Shown: positions 45,815 to 56,665, counted from the stretch's first letter. The stretch: 60,396 nucleotides of DNA from Cudoniella acicularis (GCA_013054445.1 JAAMPI010000141.1:1-60396), one strand, 5' to 3'. The notes: generated from the letters alone by a model not told the origin. Numbers and translations are program-made.

Positions 45815-46860
45815 CTTCACCAAACCAACAACTTAGCGAACCCTTGCCCACAACGACACGATAAGGACAACGAACTACGACCACGCCCTAAGATAACCGA
45901 ACTCGACGAATACGATATACGCAACAGACACTAGTGCGAAAACGACTATAGGGGCAATAGTTACAACTGATTCGCGATAAATAAAAACAATACGATGACT
46001 TGGAAAATAGGGTGGCGGAGACAATCGGAGTCTGCGATGCCATCGAGTTCAATTACTTTTGAGAGTTCAAGTCTCTCTATGCAGTCATTAGCTAAAAGCT
46101 AGAAGCTCGATACACGGTACGCATCCATTGTGCAAGAGAAGCCAGGGGCTCGTTAATACCGGCCTTGTGTCTTTAGAGGTTCAAGTCTCCTCTCGCAGTC
46201 ATCAGCTGGAGGCAAATATTGCCAACACAGGTAAACCCTAGCAACGAATACATGGTATAGGGCCACACCCTCTACAAAATAGGGGAATTGGGCTACTACC
46301 CAACCGATAGACACTGCTCCCCCAGGCGGACGATCGACACACGACGAATGAAAAACAAGACCAAGATAACACTTGACAACATCCCAGACATTGAAAAGTA
46401 TCTCAAGATAGTGATACAAGCAGTCGATACCCTCAAAGAAATCAAGATCGTAGGAATCTAGGTACGAGGATACAACGTGAGAGTACTCACGTCGACTAGC
46501 AGGGAGGCCGCCCTACTCCGCACCGACGACGGATAGGTCAACGAGGTATTCGAAGGAGCGAGAACTAGAGGGGAAGATTAGCACCCGGTCAAGATAGATG
46601 ATGTGGTCAAGGTTACGGTAGTTACCGAGGATGTACATACAATCAAGGATGCTTTTGCTAAGATATTCTGAGCGGAAAATTGGGTAACTGGAATTATGAA
46701 GGCATTCTGGCTCTCGAAAGACAACAAGCTAATAGGATTGATGGCAGCCTTTCTAGCTAGTATAGAAAAAGTATATCGCATGATTCAGCACTGATTAGTT
46801 AAGATCGGAGGTCGAGTCGCGTTTGCTAGCGAGTTCCACAATCTTGCTAGGCCTACTAGA
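45815..46860 (+). pseudogene. RIP-mutated gag-like (ORF1) retroelement fragment
   Basis: A single frame can be followed for long stretches through stops that all fit C-to-T or G-to-A change: SPNQQLSEPLPTTTR at the start, YDDLENRVAETIGVCDAIEF, then after a local disruption ITLDNIPDIEKYLKIVIQAV, VRGYNVRVLTS, HPVKIDDVVKVTVVTEDVHT, and IGGRVAFASEFHNLARP. This resembles the ORF1 of fungal LINE or gag proteins; no reverse transcriptase is present. The segment FKSLYAVIS recurs in altered form about 120 bp later. A Tc1 element bounds it on the left and an LTR on the right. Confidence 0.65.
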
Positions 46861-47104
46861 TGTCACAGACCTGGTTTGACGCGTCTCCCTCACCTGACGC
46901 GTCCCCCTTACCTGACGCGTCCCCGACGCGCCCCCCTTGTCACGTGTCCTAGTCCGTGCTAGACTCACCTCCTGTATATAAGGCCCCTTTAGGGCCACCT
47001 CTCTTCTTCTCTCCTTAGCTTAGTTTCTTCGTAAATATAGCACCTTCTTACAAATACGTCCCTACGTGACGTTAGGGCCCTCGTGCCTTTATAGAGCTAT
47101 AACA
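46861..47104 (+). mobile_element. LTR (family shared with 11743-11977)
   Basis: Starts TGTCACAGACCTGG and ends GAGCTATAACA. It has the same GACGCGTCC repeat block, TATATAAGGCCCC box and CTTAGCTTAGTTTCTTCGT stretch as the copy at 11.7 kb. It is inserted at the end of a gag-like frame. No clear target duplication. Confidence 0.8.
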
Positions 47105-47886
47105 GCGGGTAGTGCGATCTAGAGCTTAGCGATCTATATTATAACCTACTAGAGAGATTAAGCTACTATTATCTATAAAATCAATTCGTTAGTTCTAATT
47201 AAACTAGGAAAAAGATCTTATAACTAATAAGGTTTATATACTATTTTCTATAACTGTGATATAGTTCGCTTACCTGCTAGGTGATGCCTATCACGTGGTT
47301 TAGGTAGCCGCTAGATATCCGGAAATATATTAGTAATAAACCTCTAATATCTAGGATTATAGTTCTAGGCTCTTAATATATAGCACGGGATATTAGATAA
47401 TACTATTAATTACTATTATTACTAGGCCTCGGTATCGGACCCCTATTAGTAGTAGATAGCTAATAAAAAAGGGGCTTCTCAAGACCCCTCGGGGCTAAAA
47501 ATTAGTTATATAACTAAATCTTTTCCTCTTATACGTGACTTCTTTACCTATTAACGCCTCCTCCTTACAAGACATAATTAAAATAGTATAATTAAGGTAA
47601 AGGTCTATACTCGATTAGGTCTAGCGCCGGAGCGACTAATCAATCTAACGGTCACTATAACTGTTAGACGAAATCGAGGCTTCCGAGGCTTTAGCCGAAT
47701 CGGGTAAAGAGTCCCGACTACCCGTTAGAAGCACGTACGACTGCCGATTTGCGCGCTCTTATTAGTTCCTATGCCGACACTTACTGTCCGTTAAATATAA
47801 CACGTAATATAATTGACGCCGTCTGCTCGCTGGCTTCGAATTAGTCTGTAACTTAAACTTCTAAACACGTGGTCAAATTAGCTAAG
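47105..47886. other. TA-rich, RIP-like wreckage
   Basis: Dense TA and CTAG words and no open frame; no element could be named. Confidence 0.5.
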
Positions 47887-48050
47887 TGTCACAGATCTGG
47901 TGTGTCGGCTACGTGTGGGGGCACGTGGTGGGTGCGGCCAGATCTGGACCTGCATATATAGTGGAATAGCAGAATTGATTCCGATCAATTCTAGTGCCTT
48001 TTTGGCCCGCTGGCGCACTGGTAAAAGCTATTCTGACCGCTGCTGTCACA
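47887..48050 (+). mobile_element. Solo LTR with 5-bp target duplication
   Basis: A 164-bp sequence starts TGTCACAGATCTGG and ends GCTGCTGTCACA, with CTAAG directly before (47882-47886) and after (48051-48055). A CATATATAGTGG promoter-like box lies inside. The start resembles that of the longer LTR family here, but the body differs. Confidence 0.75.
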
Positions 48051-48321
48051 CTAAGCGATTTAGTCTTATATAAGGCATATTGTGTTTTGGCTATAACGGT
48101 CTTAGGTAATGTATACGATACTATGATAAACCGCTAAAGTGAAATATATAGAAAGATTCGTACTCCCAAATCGGAGTGGAAATTGAATAGCGTTTAAAGA
48201 TAATGTAGGCAAGTGGGAATTAGACATAATCCTGCGAAATGATTTCCTACTCTCTGTATAGAATTCAGGATTCATGTATTCTCTCGTAGCCTACAACCGC
48301 CGTTCGTTTCAGTATACGAGT

Positions 48322-49509
48322 TTAATGCACCCTGATTCCAATAGCAATGCCGAAATGGTCGCTAACCCACGCATCAACCTCTTTATAAGCAGCTTCTGAG
48401 CCATACATTCCATCTAAAACACTCTTTTTATCCAAGTGAAGCCTGGTCTTATCTTCCCAAACCTTAACCTTCGTCTTCAGACCAATCCCTAGCCGCCCAA
48501 TTTTTCCAGTCAAATCTTGTACCTCAGCTAACGCTATCGTGTCCACCGATCCTGTGTAAAAGAACTTATCTAGCCGTTTGCGAGATTTTGCGCCCGGTGA
48601 TTGATAGCCCCAAGTATTTGCTTTCGCCCGCCCAAAAGTAAGATCCTTCTGGAAGGGTTTACGGGGTGGAATAGGAGGCGGGGCAGTGTCTTCCCAGACA
48701 TCGTACAGCTCGACATTACCCGTTTTGTGACTGGCGGAATCGAGGGGAGAAATATGGTTCATATCCCCTCCCACCAGACCCCCTATGATTTGGGTAACAC
48801 ATGTTGGTGGCGCTTTCAGCAGTGCTGAGATTTGAGCCAGTTGATGGGGCCGCAGCTCTTCCCCCTCCCGTTCCCACAGTGACTCGAGGTGCGTTGTGCA
48901 GAGCCTTAGGATTTTCTTTGGGCTGGTTGATTCACTTCCAGAATGGGAAATCGGAATATCAACAACGAGGATGTCTCTTTCCATTCGACTTTGGAGGGGA
49001 ACGCGAAACCAATTCTGGGTCTGGATGTGCCGAGAGACCATCATAAGGGTAAAATAGGGCTGGGGAACACTGACATCTGACAATACGAAATTTTTCCTGA
49101 TCCACGGGTGTCCGAGGATGGCTAATAGTGATTCGCAGTGGACCTCTTGGAGCATAATGACCAGTGGGAGAGGCGGATTCCCGAAAGCTCCTTCTAAGTG
49201 ATCCATAGCTGAGGAGGCTCGCGTTGCTCGGCCTGCAGCCATGAAATCAATATTCCAGGATACAACCCTGAGTAAACTCCCCTGATCGAGGACCACCTGT
49301 CCGGGTACAGTCTCGAAGGGACGCCAGCGGCACATCCGTGGAGAATAGAGATGGGGATTGGCGATTCGAGCTGATGGGGAGTTTTCTGGGAGAGGCATAT
49401 CTAAGGTGGAGAGGCTGAACCTTCGGATGAGGAAGTGAGCAGACGTGAAGCGAAATGAAACAGGTCCATGTCGAGGTCGCAAGGACCGATATAGGATGTT
49501 CGACAGCAT
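48322..49509 (-). CDS. EEP (TDP2-like) phosphodiesterase, intact paralogue
   Basis: An intronless frame of 395 aa from the ATG at 49507-49509. The first 40 residues are Arg/Ser-rich and lack acids until about residue 37 (MLSNILYRSLRPRHGP, FLIRRFSLSTL), consistent with a mitochondrial targeting peptide. Catalytic motifs in order: VVSWNIDF, IMLQEVH, TTHLESLW, GGDMNH and VSDHFGIAIG. It aligns from about residue 60 to the end with the protein at 8439-9603 (shared LRLCTTHLESLW, KPFQKD, NTWGYQS, DKF.YTGS). A magnesium-dependent phosphodiesterase acting on a DNA or RNA adduct is likely; the substrate is not known. It is the better preserved of the pair. Confidence 0.85.
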   Translation of the reverse strand: MLSNILYRSLRPRHGPVSFRFTSAHFLIRRFSLSTLDMPLPENSPSARIANPHLYSPRMCRWRPFETVPGQVVLDQGSLLRVVSWNIDFMAAGRATRASSAMDHLEGAFGNPPLPLVIMLQEVHCESLLAILGHPWIRKNFVLSDVSVPQPYFTLMMVSRHIQTQNWFRVPLQSRMERDILVVDIPISHSGSESTSPKKILRLCTTHLESLWEREGEELRPHQLAQISALLKAPPTCVTQIIGGLVGGDMNHISPLDSASHKTGNVELYDVWEDTAPPPIPPRKPFQKDLTFGRAKANTWGYQSPGAKSRKRLDKFFYTGSVDTIALAEVQDLTGKIGRLGIGLKTKVKVWEDKTRLHLDKKSVLDGMYGSEAAYKEVDAWVSDHFGIAIGIRVH

Positions 49510-50206
49510 TAAAAAAGGAAGGAGCTTCTAAAGCTTGATCAGTTGTTGAAGAGAAATAGACAGCTTGGATTGATGATGTCTTTAAAGGAACGCAATGTAG
49601 AATACAGGCAGCCAAGGCATTCCACAATACTCTTGTTCTTATCCAAACTTGTCGGTAACCTAGTCCAAACGGCAAATTCAATTTGGTTTCTTTACCAATC
49701 ACTTGCAGGTTACTGAAGAAACAGAAACACTGCCTCGCCACTGAGTCATCGAATCCATGTACGAAGGCTGTATAAACTAAATTGAAACAGGGTTTCCATG
49801 GGCTATTGAGCCGTCATTTTATCTATCATTGAAGTGCTCTCGCAAGTGGTTCATGTGTTTGAAAATAAATAGGTAATAAGGTGTCAAAAGGCCAGTGGGC
49901 TCTTAGAATGATAGGGCACCAAAGAATGTGGAGTCAAGCGAGTCGGCGACAGCGGCGCCTTCAAACTGGAGTGGGGTTTGGAAGTCTTGCATTTCTGCCG
50001 CTCTCAACCATTGAAAACCAGCGAGCGACCGAGACGCCAAAAGAGGGCTCAGTGGTGCCCCGCATACACTTCCCTACTCGGTAGATCCCGCGCTTAATTG
50101 AAAAGTTAACCAGGCTCCTGCAGCTAAAAGCCGCCAATTGCGATGTGTCTACTAGTAGAGCGGCAAACATCGTATGTTCATAACCCTTCTCAATGATTGC
50201 ACACCG
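49510..50206. other. Intergenic, nothing recognised
   Basis: No gene or repeat recognised; promoter side of the EEP gene. Confidence 0.4.
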
Positions 50207-50440
50207 TCACTCTTCTAAAGGACAGGCAATATCCAAGTTCCCAATATTCTCACTTGCAACAGGGATTGCCGCGGTGAACTCAGACAAAAGCTCTGTCTCG
50301 TCTCGCCTGTAATCAATCGCGATCTTGGAAGATATAGATCGAGGCAATATGCCGATCAATCCGTAGACCTTGTCTTGCGGGATCGTACACTGTACAGACC
50401 GACTAAGCAGCGCAAGTCGTCCAATGCCGTGCCCTTCAGC
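50207..50440 (-). pseudogene. HET-protein fragment (DPRDKVYGLIGI region)
   Basis: The minus strand encodes VYGLIGILPRSISSKIAIDY and then RRDETELLSEFTAAIP before a stop. Just upstream, GATCCCGCAAGACAAG is the DPRDK of the conserved HET-protein motif with one extra base, so the frame is broken. Nothing else of the gene remains nearby. Confidence 0.6.
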
Positions 50441-51240
50441 CCGTCCTCATTATTAGACAAGACCCCCGACCTCTACTACTGCCTAATGAATTTTAATAGA
50501 TATAGACACGGCGAAATTGCGTTTATCATGTGAGTACTCAAAGCGCAACTATCCAAAACTTTGTCGCAAAAATATCAGCGAGTGTTAAGACTATCTAAAG
50601 GGGCACGCTTGAATCGCCCCAGTCGAGTGTCGAAGGGGTCGGAGTAACGGCTAGTTCCTGAATTATCTACAGGCGAGTCTAGTACAGATTCTGAGCGAGG
50701 CGACGGAGTGCCAGAGCGATAAGGTCACGAAAATACAGGGGTTCAAATTCATCATCATCCGAGTCAGCCCACCACTTGTTGTCAAAAATAAGACATCTCT
50801 TGAATAGAAGAAGTCCTCCAATTCGTCATCATGATCAGATTCTCTCTATGCCCTCACGTCGACTCCTAACGCTAATTCTAATGTTTGCCTACTATGGGCA
50901 TCAAGAATTGTATCGTAACAGCGAAGTTTATCAAACGAATTTTCGACCTAAGAATTTAGACCTATACCGCTTATTTTATCTTCTCCGAGCTATATCGTCA
51001 CTGCGAATAACTAGCTAAAGATCTCTCTTATCCTTATTACATACGCGTTTCGCCTGTTAATATCGTTTTGATTGATATAAACTATATTATCCCGACGAGC
51101 GCAGTCAACAAGTTATAACCCCGGAAGATTCTCGACCCTACTAAGGCTTATTCTTTACTAGTCCTCTCTAAGGCGTGATAAATATTAACTAAGTATTATT
51201 AAATTAACTTTCGCCTTACCACTCGATATTATTCTCAATC
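50441..51240. other. Intergenic, partly RIP-like
   Basis: TA-rich from about 50860 to 51240. An 80-codon frame at 50776-51018 has no recognisable feature. Confidence 0.4.
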
Positions 51241-52601
51241 AGAGATCCATGAATATAGGAATTGAGCTGACTGTTGTATTTTTCAAGGAAACGACGGACA
51301 GCTACCCCAATTTGGCATCTTCAGAGATATAGATGCTGAGCTGAAGACTCCATTTGGGCAAATACTTTCCAAGAATTGGATTCAAGATTGCGTGAGCAAT
51401 CACTCGTCTTGCAACTCTAAAACCTCTGCTGAGATGCCTACCCGATTGCTCGATTTAATGCCTACTGAAAGTGGTATCGAGCTTAGGTTAATACTAAGCA
51501 GTCATATCACGGCGAAATACGTTGCATTAAGCCGTTGCTGGGGCAACTGCCAAATTGCGAAGACGACATCTGAAAATATTCACTCGATGTTTCACAACAT
51601 TCCGCTATCATCTCTGCCACAAACATTTCAAGATACAGTGAACCTCTGCAGAGAATTTAAGATTAGGTACTTATGGATTGACTCGTTGTGCATAGTTCAG
51701 GATGATATAATGGAGTGGAGGCACGAAGCAGGTCGTATGACTTCGGTCTATGGGAACGCCTTCCTGGTTATTGCGGCCTCCGCTTCTTCGGATGACAATA
51801 TTGGGATGTTCCCACGACGTGAAGGCCACTACTATCACCAATCTGATTTTGAATGGAACGGCCATGCTATCACTGTAAAAGCGCAGCCCTGGAGACAACA
51901 TTATGAGCATTACTTCTCGGGGGAAGGCCCTCTCGCAACCCGATCTTGGGGGTATCAAGAACGATTATTGGGACAACGAGTACTTTCATACCATCAAGAT
52001 GAGCTATTTTCGGAGTGTAATGAGATGTGGCGATGTGAATGCGGCGTAGGAGACAGAATTGGAAATTCGAAACACCCTTATAACCTTAGGGAAATCTTTG
52101 ATAATGGAAAAAACCATTTAGATGCTCTTTACCGGGAGTGGCGACAGACTATCGTCTGCCGTTATGCGTGCCGGGACCTATCCAAAGCCTCCGATAAGCT
52201 ACCAGCTATTTCCAGAGTTACGGAAGCTTTCAGATCTAGGCTTGATGACGACTATGTAGCCGGACTTTGTCGGATGGCTGAGCGCGGACTGTGAATTAGC
52301 AGCTAGGGTTGGCCAAACCGATGAAGGCGTTGAAGAAGAGACTGCAATCCGACCAAACTAGCAATCGTCGATGCGCCCACTCTCCAACTGTTACGCACGT
52401 GTTTAGTGTTTGAAAATGGTTCAAGCTACTATAAACGATGAAGAAGATGACGAGTCGGCAACGACCTTCATCTTGGTGCTTGGCAGATCTCAAAGACAAC
52501 GCGGGAAGTTTGAACGCCTCGGTATGTTGACTCCGTTAGCTAAAGACTCTGAAGCGACTCTTTTCGATAATGCAATCCATACGACTGTGACCATCGAGTG
52601 A
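51241..52601 (+). pseudogene. HET-domain protein, 5' and middle missing
   Basis: From about 51290 one frame reads FGIFRDIDAELKTPFGQ, NWIQDCVSNHSSCN, MPTRLLDLMP, KYVALSRCWG, SLPQTFQDTVNLCREFKIRY, LWIDSLCIVQ, VYGNAFLVIAASAS, GPLATRSWGYQERLLGQRVL, and ends at 52294 with DYVAGLCRMAERGL. This is the HET subfamily with the WGYQER motif, about 300 residues. No ATG with a family-like N terminus precedes it, and the usual C-terminal 200-300 residues are missing. 52410-52601, in another frame, encodes LVLGRSQRQRGKFERLGML, which matches the usual tail of such proteins. The gene is probably broken by a deletion around 52295-52410. A short functional protein from an internal Met cannot be excluded. Confidence 0.7.
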
Positions 52602-53055
52602 GTTATTGTTAGGTTGAGAATCAAAGGGAGTCTGAGGAGCAAGAGTAATAGTCTAGGACTTGGAGGTCTAGTCTCATGTATCTAACAACCAGCTTTCGGG
52701 GCAAATGAGCGGAGATTGACCATTGGTAGGAAGGTCTTCAATGAGATGTATTGAATTCGGCTTCTGAGTGCTGAATTTTGCGCAACTGAGAGCAGAACAA
52801 AGACATGAACAAGGCGGCTTTAGGCGGGAAGGTAGGTTATGACGAGTTAAAATAAGACCCGGCTTTCTCAAACAGACCTTCTCATTAGGCTACTTTCGGC
52901 AGACGAAGCATGTGGCACCTCGCACCAACCAAAGCATAGTTCCGAGAACTTGCAGATTTTTGGTTGTACCATAACCTATCCGATTTTAAAGCTTAAAGAG
53001 GAGGTGATACCGAGCACATCTGCTTTTCATGATAAAGGAGGTCGTCTGAACCAAG
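52602..53055. other. Intergenic, nothing recognised
   Basis: No coding or repeat signal recognised. Confidence 0.4.
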
Positions 53056-53324
53056 CGACACGTGCTCTTCGGTGCCGAAATAAGTGGTAGATTTTGGCGA
53101 ATGCGCAACACTAAAACTTATACCCTTTAACTTGTTCTTATGACACAAACAACTTAATAAGAAGTAAAAATCAAACTGCGTAAGACCCATGGTAGGTACT
53201 ATAAGCTATTAAGACTGTTATAAAAGAAAATAATTAATTGTTCACAAATTATTATTCACTTTTTAGTGTTTGGTGCATCTGCCAAAATCGACCGCTTATT
53301 TCGACACCGAAGAGACGTGCTAGC
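53056..53324. mobile_element. MITE with ~60-bp terminal inverted repeats
   Basis: Left arm 53056-53116 (TCTTCGGTGCCGAAATAAG, TGGTAGATTTTGGC, AACACTAAAA) and complement of the right arm 53261-53324 (TCTTCGGTGTCGAAATAAG, CGGTCGATTTTGGC, AAACACTAAAA) match at most positions. The 145-bp centre is AT-rich and non-coding. No target duplication could be fixed. Confidence 0.75.
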
Positions 53325-53987
53325 AGCGTCGTCTACTGGTCCCAAAAAGAGGCGCTAGAAAATAAACTTAATTGCGACGCGATGACGTAAAGAGGACATG
53401 AATGATGGTGCGTGATAAGAGGAAAGGGCTCCTTGGATCGATGTGGACTATTGGAAGAACGAGCTGGAAAATATCCCATTCCCAGTCTGCAATAAGACAG
53501 GCGGACCGTTGGAGCTGCATACGGTGTTAAAGACAGCAAGACTAGCCCGCTTGCTTCACTACACAAACAATAATCTACATTGCAAAACTCAATTGCACCA
53601 CCCCTATAATTACCAATCCCTTCTTCTACCTCCTCGAATTCTACGTTGACAACGATGCATTGCTTTGTTGTGAAATACCTCTACGATCGCCCATATATAT
53701 CCTCCCTAGTAGTAAAGCCTATATAGATAAGAGGCTAATTATTCCGCCGGTACTCGCGCCGGACTACCAGCGTTTAGCTTGTGGTCCCATCGCCTCCGGT
53801 CCCCCTTCCCTTGTCATTAGTCGCAGACCCAGCTCAGGAAGCCGTGTAGAAATTCAGCCCAGATCTCGTCATAGCATTGGACCGGATCCTTTCGAGTGAA
53901 TATACAATACCTAGAGAACAGAGCGACGTTACCAGGACATCTGGCAGAGTCGATTCAGATACTGCTTATACCAGGCTTGGTAATTCT
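53325..53987. other. Intergenic, nothing recognised
   Basis: Short frames only, with no domain or family feature. Confidence 0.35.
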
Positions 53988-54286
53988 TCACCTAGTCAAG
54001 CCAATCCTAGGTCTTGGGGCTATACCGCTATTGCCGGAGCCGCCGCACGTGAGCTTCGCTACTGCAGTGAGGTAGTGCTCTGGAGGGTGCTGCTCTTCGT
54101 CATCGAAGAGCGATATATTATCGTCTGTGTCGTCGTTAATCTTTAGCAGACTATCCGTATCAGCATTACTTATAATGTCCGTCTTGTCGTCACTACCGTC
54201 GAACAGGCTGTCTGTATCAGCATCCGTCGTGCTATCGATCTCGTCATCCGTGGCAAAAGGCCTTTATTGCGTCGTGACCGAGCCAT
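53988..54286 (-). pseudogene. Acidic N-terminal fragment of a transposon-type protein
   Basis: From an ATG at 54284-54286 the start MARSRRNK is followed, after a one-base frame change, by ATDDEIDSTTDADTDS, LFDGSDDKTDII, DADTDSLLKINDDTDD-like repeats (SNADTDSLLKINDDTDDN) and LFDDEEQHPPEHYLTAVAKL, then it leaves the family and stops at 53988. A basic start, acidic Asp/Ser repeats and a HPPE-YL motif remind me of proteins of repetitive elements in leotiomycetes; this is from memory. It is frameshifted and truncated. Confidence 0.45.
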
Positions 54287-54834
54287 GAGCAGCTACAAAG
54301 AGCGGCGGCAGACCATGGGTGGGAAGGGAAATGACCCCTGCGAGAACTCGAAGACGGGAGCGAAAGTTTGAGCGATGGTGACGGGAGGGTTCAAGAGACG
54401 AAGCATGAGAGTGGGGGACCGGAGGGAGGGGAGAAAATTGAAAGAGGAGGAAGATGAGGTCTGGACGACGGACGAGGAACGAGGGACGACGGAGAGGAGA
54501 GGATGTGGATGCAAGGCCTAGAGAGCTGAAGCGGCCGCACCAAATGCCTGAGGCTATATAAGGCTACTAGGGTGTGTAGTAACTAGAGAAAGGGCGCGGG
54601 TATCGAGAGGTTGGTTAGCGGGCCTTTGAAAGCAGCGACTGAACCCACTGAATCTAGTAGCTTACTAACTGTTTCACTGTTATTATTAGTATAAGATAAG
54701 AGTTAGAGGTATTGATGATAGAGTCACGTGCGATAGATTATAGTACCGAGGTTAGCGAGAACGTGGGGAGCCGACTGTAAGCTTCAAAGCTCAGTTCCGA
54801 GAGCAACCATTCTCTCCATTACCTCGCGACCACA
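54287..54834. other. Intergenic, promoter side of ETF-beta
   Basis: There is a purine-rich GGGAGGGGAGAAAATTG stretch near 54420-54500. No gene recognised. Confidence 0.4.
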
Positions 54835-55764
54835 ATGTCTGGCCTACGAATTCTTGTGCCCGTAAAGCGGGTGATTGACTATGCAGTAAGTTCTCTTTAT
54901 TCTCGTCTTCTATCCGCAAAATTTTAATCCTCCCTCCCTTCTGCTTATGCCGAAAAGAGATGACTGACAACAATAGGTCAAACCACGAGTCAACAAAGCC
55001 CAAACAGCGGTGGAGACTGCGGGCGTTAAGCACAGCATGAATCCTTTCGATGAACTGTCAATCGAAGAATCTGTCCGAATCCGCGAGAAGAAATCCTACC
55101 CCAATGGCGTTGAAGACATCATTGCTTTCACCGCTGGCCCTCCCAAATCCGCCGACATCCTCCGAACAGCTATGGCAATGGGTGCCGATCGATCAATTCA
55201 TGTTGAAGTAAAGGATGGGGAAGAGATTGAACCACTGGGAGTTGCGAAGCTGCTCAAAGCCGTAGTAGATAAGGAGAAGATTAATATGGTTTTCTTAGGC
55301 AAGCAGAGCATTGACGATGATGCTGGGCAGACGGGACAGATGCTTGCGGGACTGCTCGGCTGGTCACAAGCCACACAAGCGAGTAATGTTAGTTTTGATG
55401 GGGATGGAAAGGGTGTGATAGTTGAGAAAGAGGTAGATGGCGGAGTGGAAACCGTGAAAGGACAGTTACCTATGGTCGTCACCACGGATTTGAGGTTGAA
55501 CGAGCCAAGGTATGCGAGTTTGCCAAATATCATGAAGGCGAAGAAGAAGAAGATTGAGAAGATAAGTGCTGGGGATTTGGGGGTTGACATTGCGAGAAGG
55601 CTGAAGACCATCAAGGTTATCGGTAGGTTCTTGAATGAACTCTGAGACTTGGGGAGAGGCATTGGCTAATCATACACGCAGAACCACCACCAAGAAAAGG
55701 TGGCGGAAAGGTAGAAGATGTTGATGGTATGATCGCCAAACTAAAAGAGCTGGGTGCGATATAG
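54835..55764 (+). CDS. Electron-transfer flavoprotein subunit beta
   Basis: join(54835..54885, 54977..55622, 55682..55764), 259 aa, the normal length for ETF-beta. It starts [20 protein letters not shown]. The nucleotide-binding region includes [18 protein letters not shown] and [20 protein letters not shown]. The family signature is [20 protein letters not shown] followed by KAKKKKIE. It ends [18 protein letters not shown]. With ETF-alpha it carries electrons from mitochondrial acyl-CoA and other dehydrogenases to ETF-ubiquinone oxidoreductase; the beta subunit binds AMP. There is no cleavable presequence, as in other ETF-beta proteins. All introns are GT-AG and in phase. Confidence 0.95.
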
Positions 55765-56665
55765 ACAACTTTTGAATTGTACTTGTACCGGAGCGCGGTT
55801 GGGGATTGCACATACAGACTATGGAGGGATTTTTGCCATTAGAAATCATGCATACACTAGAACCACACTTCATGAGAAGAAAAGAATACCGAAGACTCCT
55901 TTGAAGACTCTTCCGACAAGTTGAAGTTTCTAAGTTTGAGGTATTGCTTCGAGGCTCTCTCTCCTAGTCAAACATAAACGAAGTACAATACAGCTCACGC
56001 ACACCCATTGTAAAGGTCTTTCTACTTCTTAGTCGGCCACAACCAGACGAACTCTACAGGTTGTAAAGAACAAGGCCAATTATAGATGCATTGCTATCTC
56101 AATAAAAGCCCCTGGGTGTTACCCCGCTACGAAGACAACGGGGTCAATTCGCAATGGCACGTGTTATGGCAAGTCTGGTCAGTCAGGCAGGCAAAAAATT
56201 CTCAAGCTGCAGTGGAAAAGTTTGCACAAGGTGACAAGGGACAGGACAGCGCCGGCCTACCACATAGTGCTACCCAGGAACCGATTCTAACTGCTCTCGT
56301 TCTACGGCGGAAGCGTGCATCGAAGGCGGACCAAGATTTTTTATCCTATTCGACCAGAATTGCATTTTTTGCGTCACCAAGAGGGGTCACCAAAGCTGTC
56401 TTGAAGCTCGCTAAATAATTTTTTTGCAGCTTTTCAGAGCCCACTACCCCGCTTTTTCAGGCCAAGAAGCCAATTAGGAACCACCAGCCAATCACAAGCC
56501 CGTGCCCCTGCTGGCTCGCAATGAAGCCGGCTCCCAACCGTCCCACCATGCCAGACCTCACCACCACCACCATAAAACTCCACTTCCATACATCGGTCTT
56601 TTGCACTCCAACATAAACAAATCCTCTCCCTCCCCATATCTCAGAAGAGAAGAACAGCCGCGCGT
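55765..56665. other. Intergenic and cpa1 5' leader
   Basis: No gene recognised. The last part is the promoter and start of the 5' leader of the carbamoyl-phosphate synthase gene, with pyrimidine-rich stretches near 56550-56640. Confidence 0.5.

Noticed and set aside
46045..46200. Two B-box-like GTTCAAGTCTC words with T-arm-like stems, suggesting tRNA genes or a SINE.
   Set aside because: Both fall in a readable gag-like frame (EFKSLYAVIS and its duplicate). No acceptor stem or A box could be paired.
11978..46860. The two same-family LTRs as ends of one retrotransposon.
   Set aside because: They are 35 kb apart with host genes between and no integrase or reverse transcriptase in the interval.
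48322..49741. Upstream 164-codon minus-strand frame (49247-49741) as an N-terminal exon of the EEP gene.
   Set aside because: It overlaps the EEP coding sequence in another frame and shows no conserved features.
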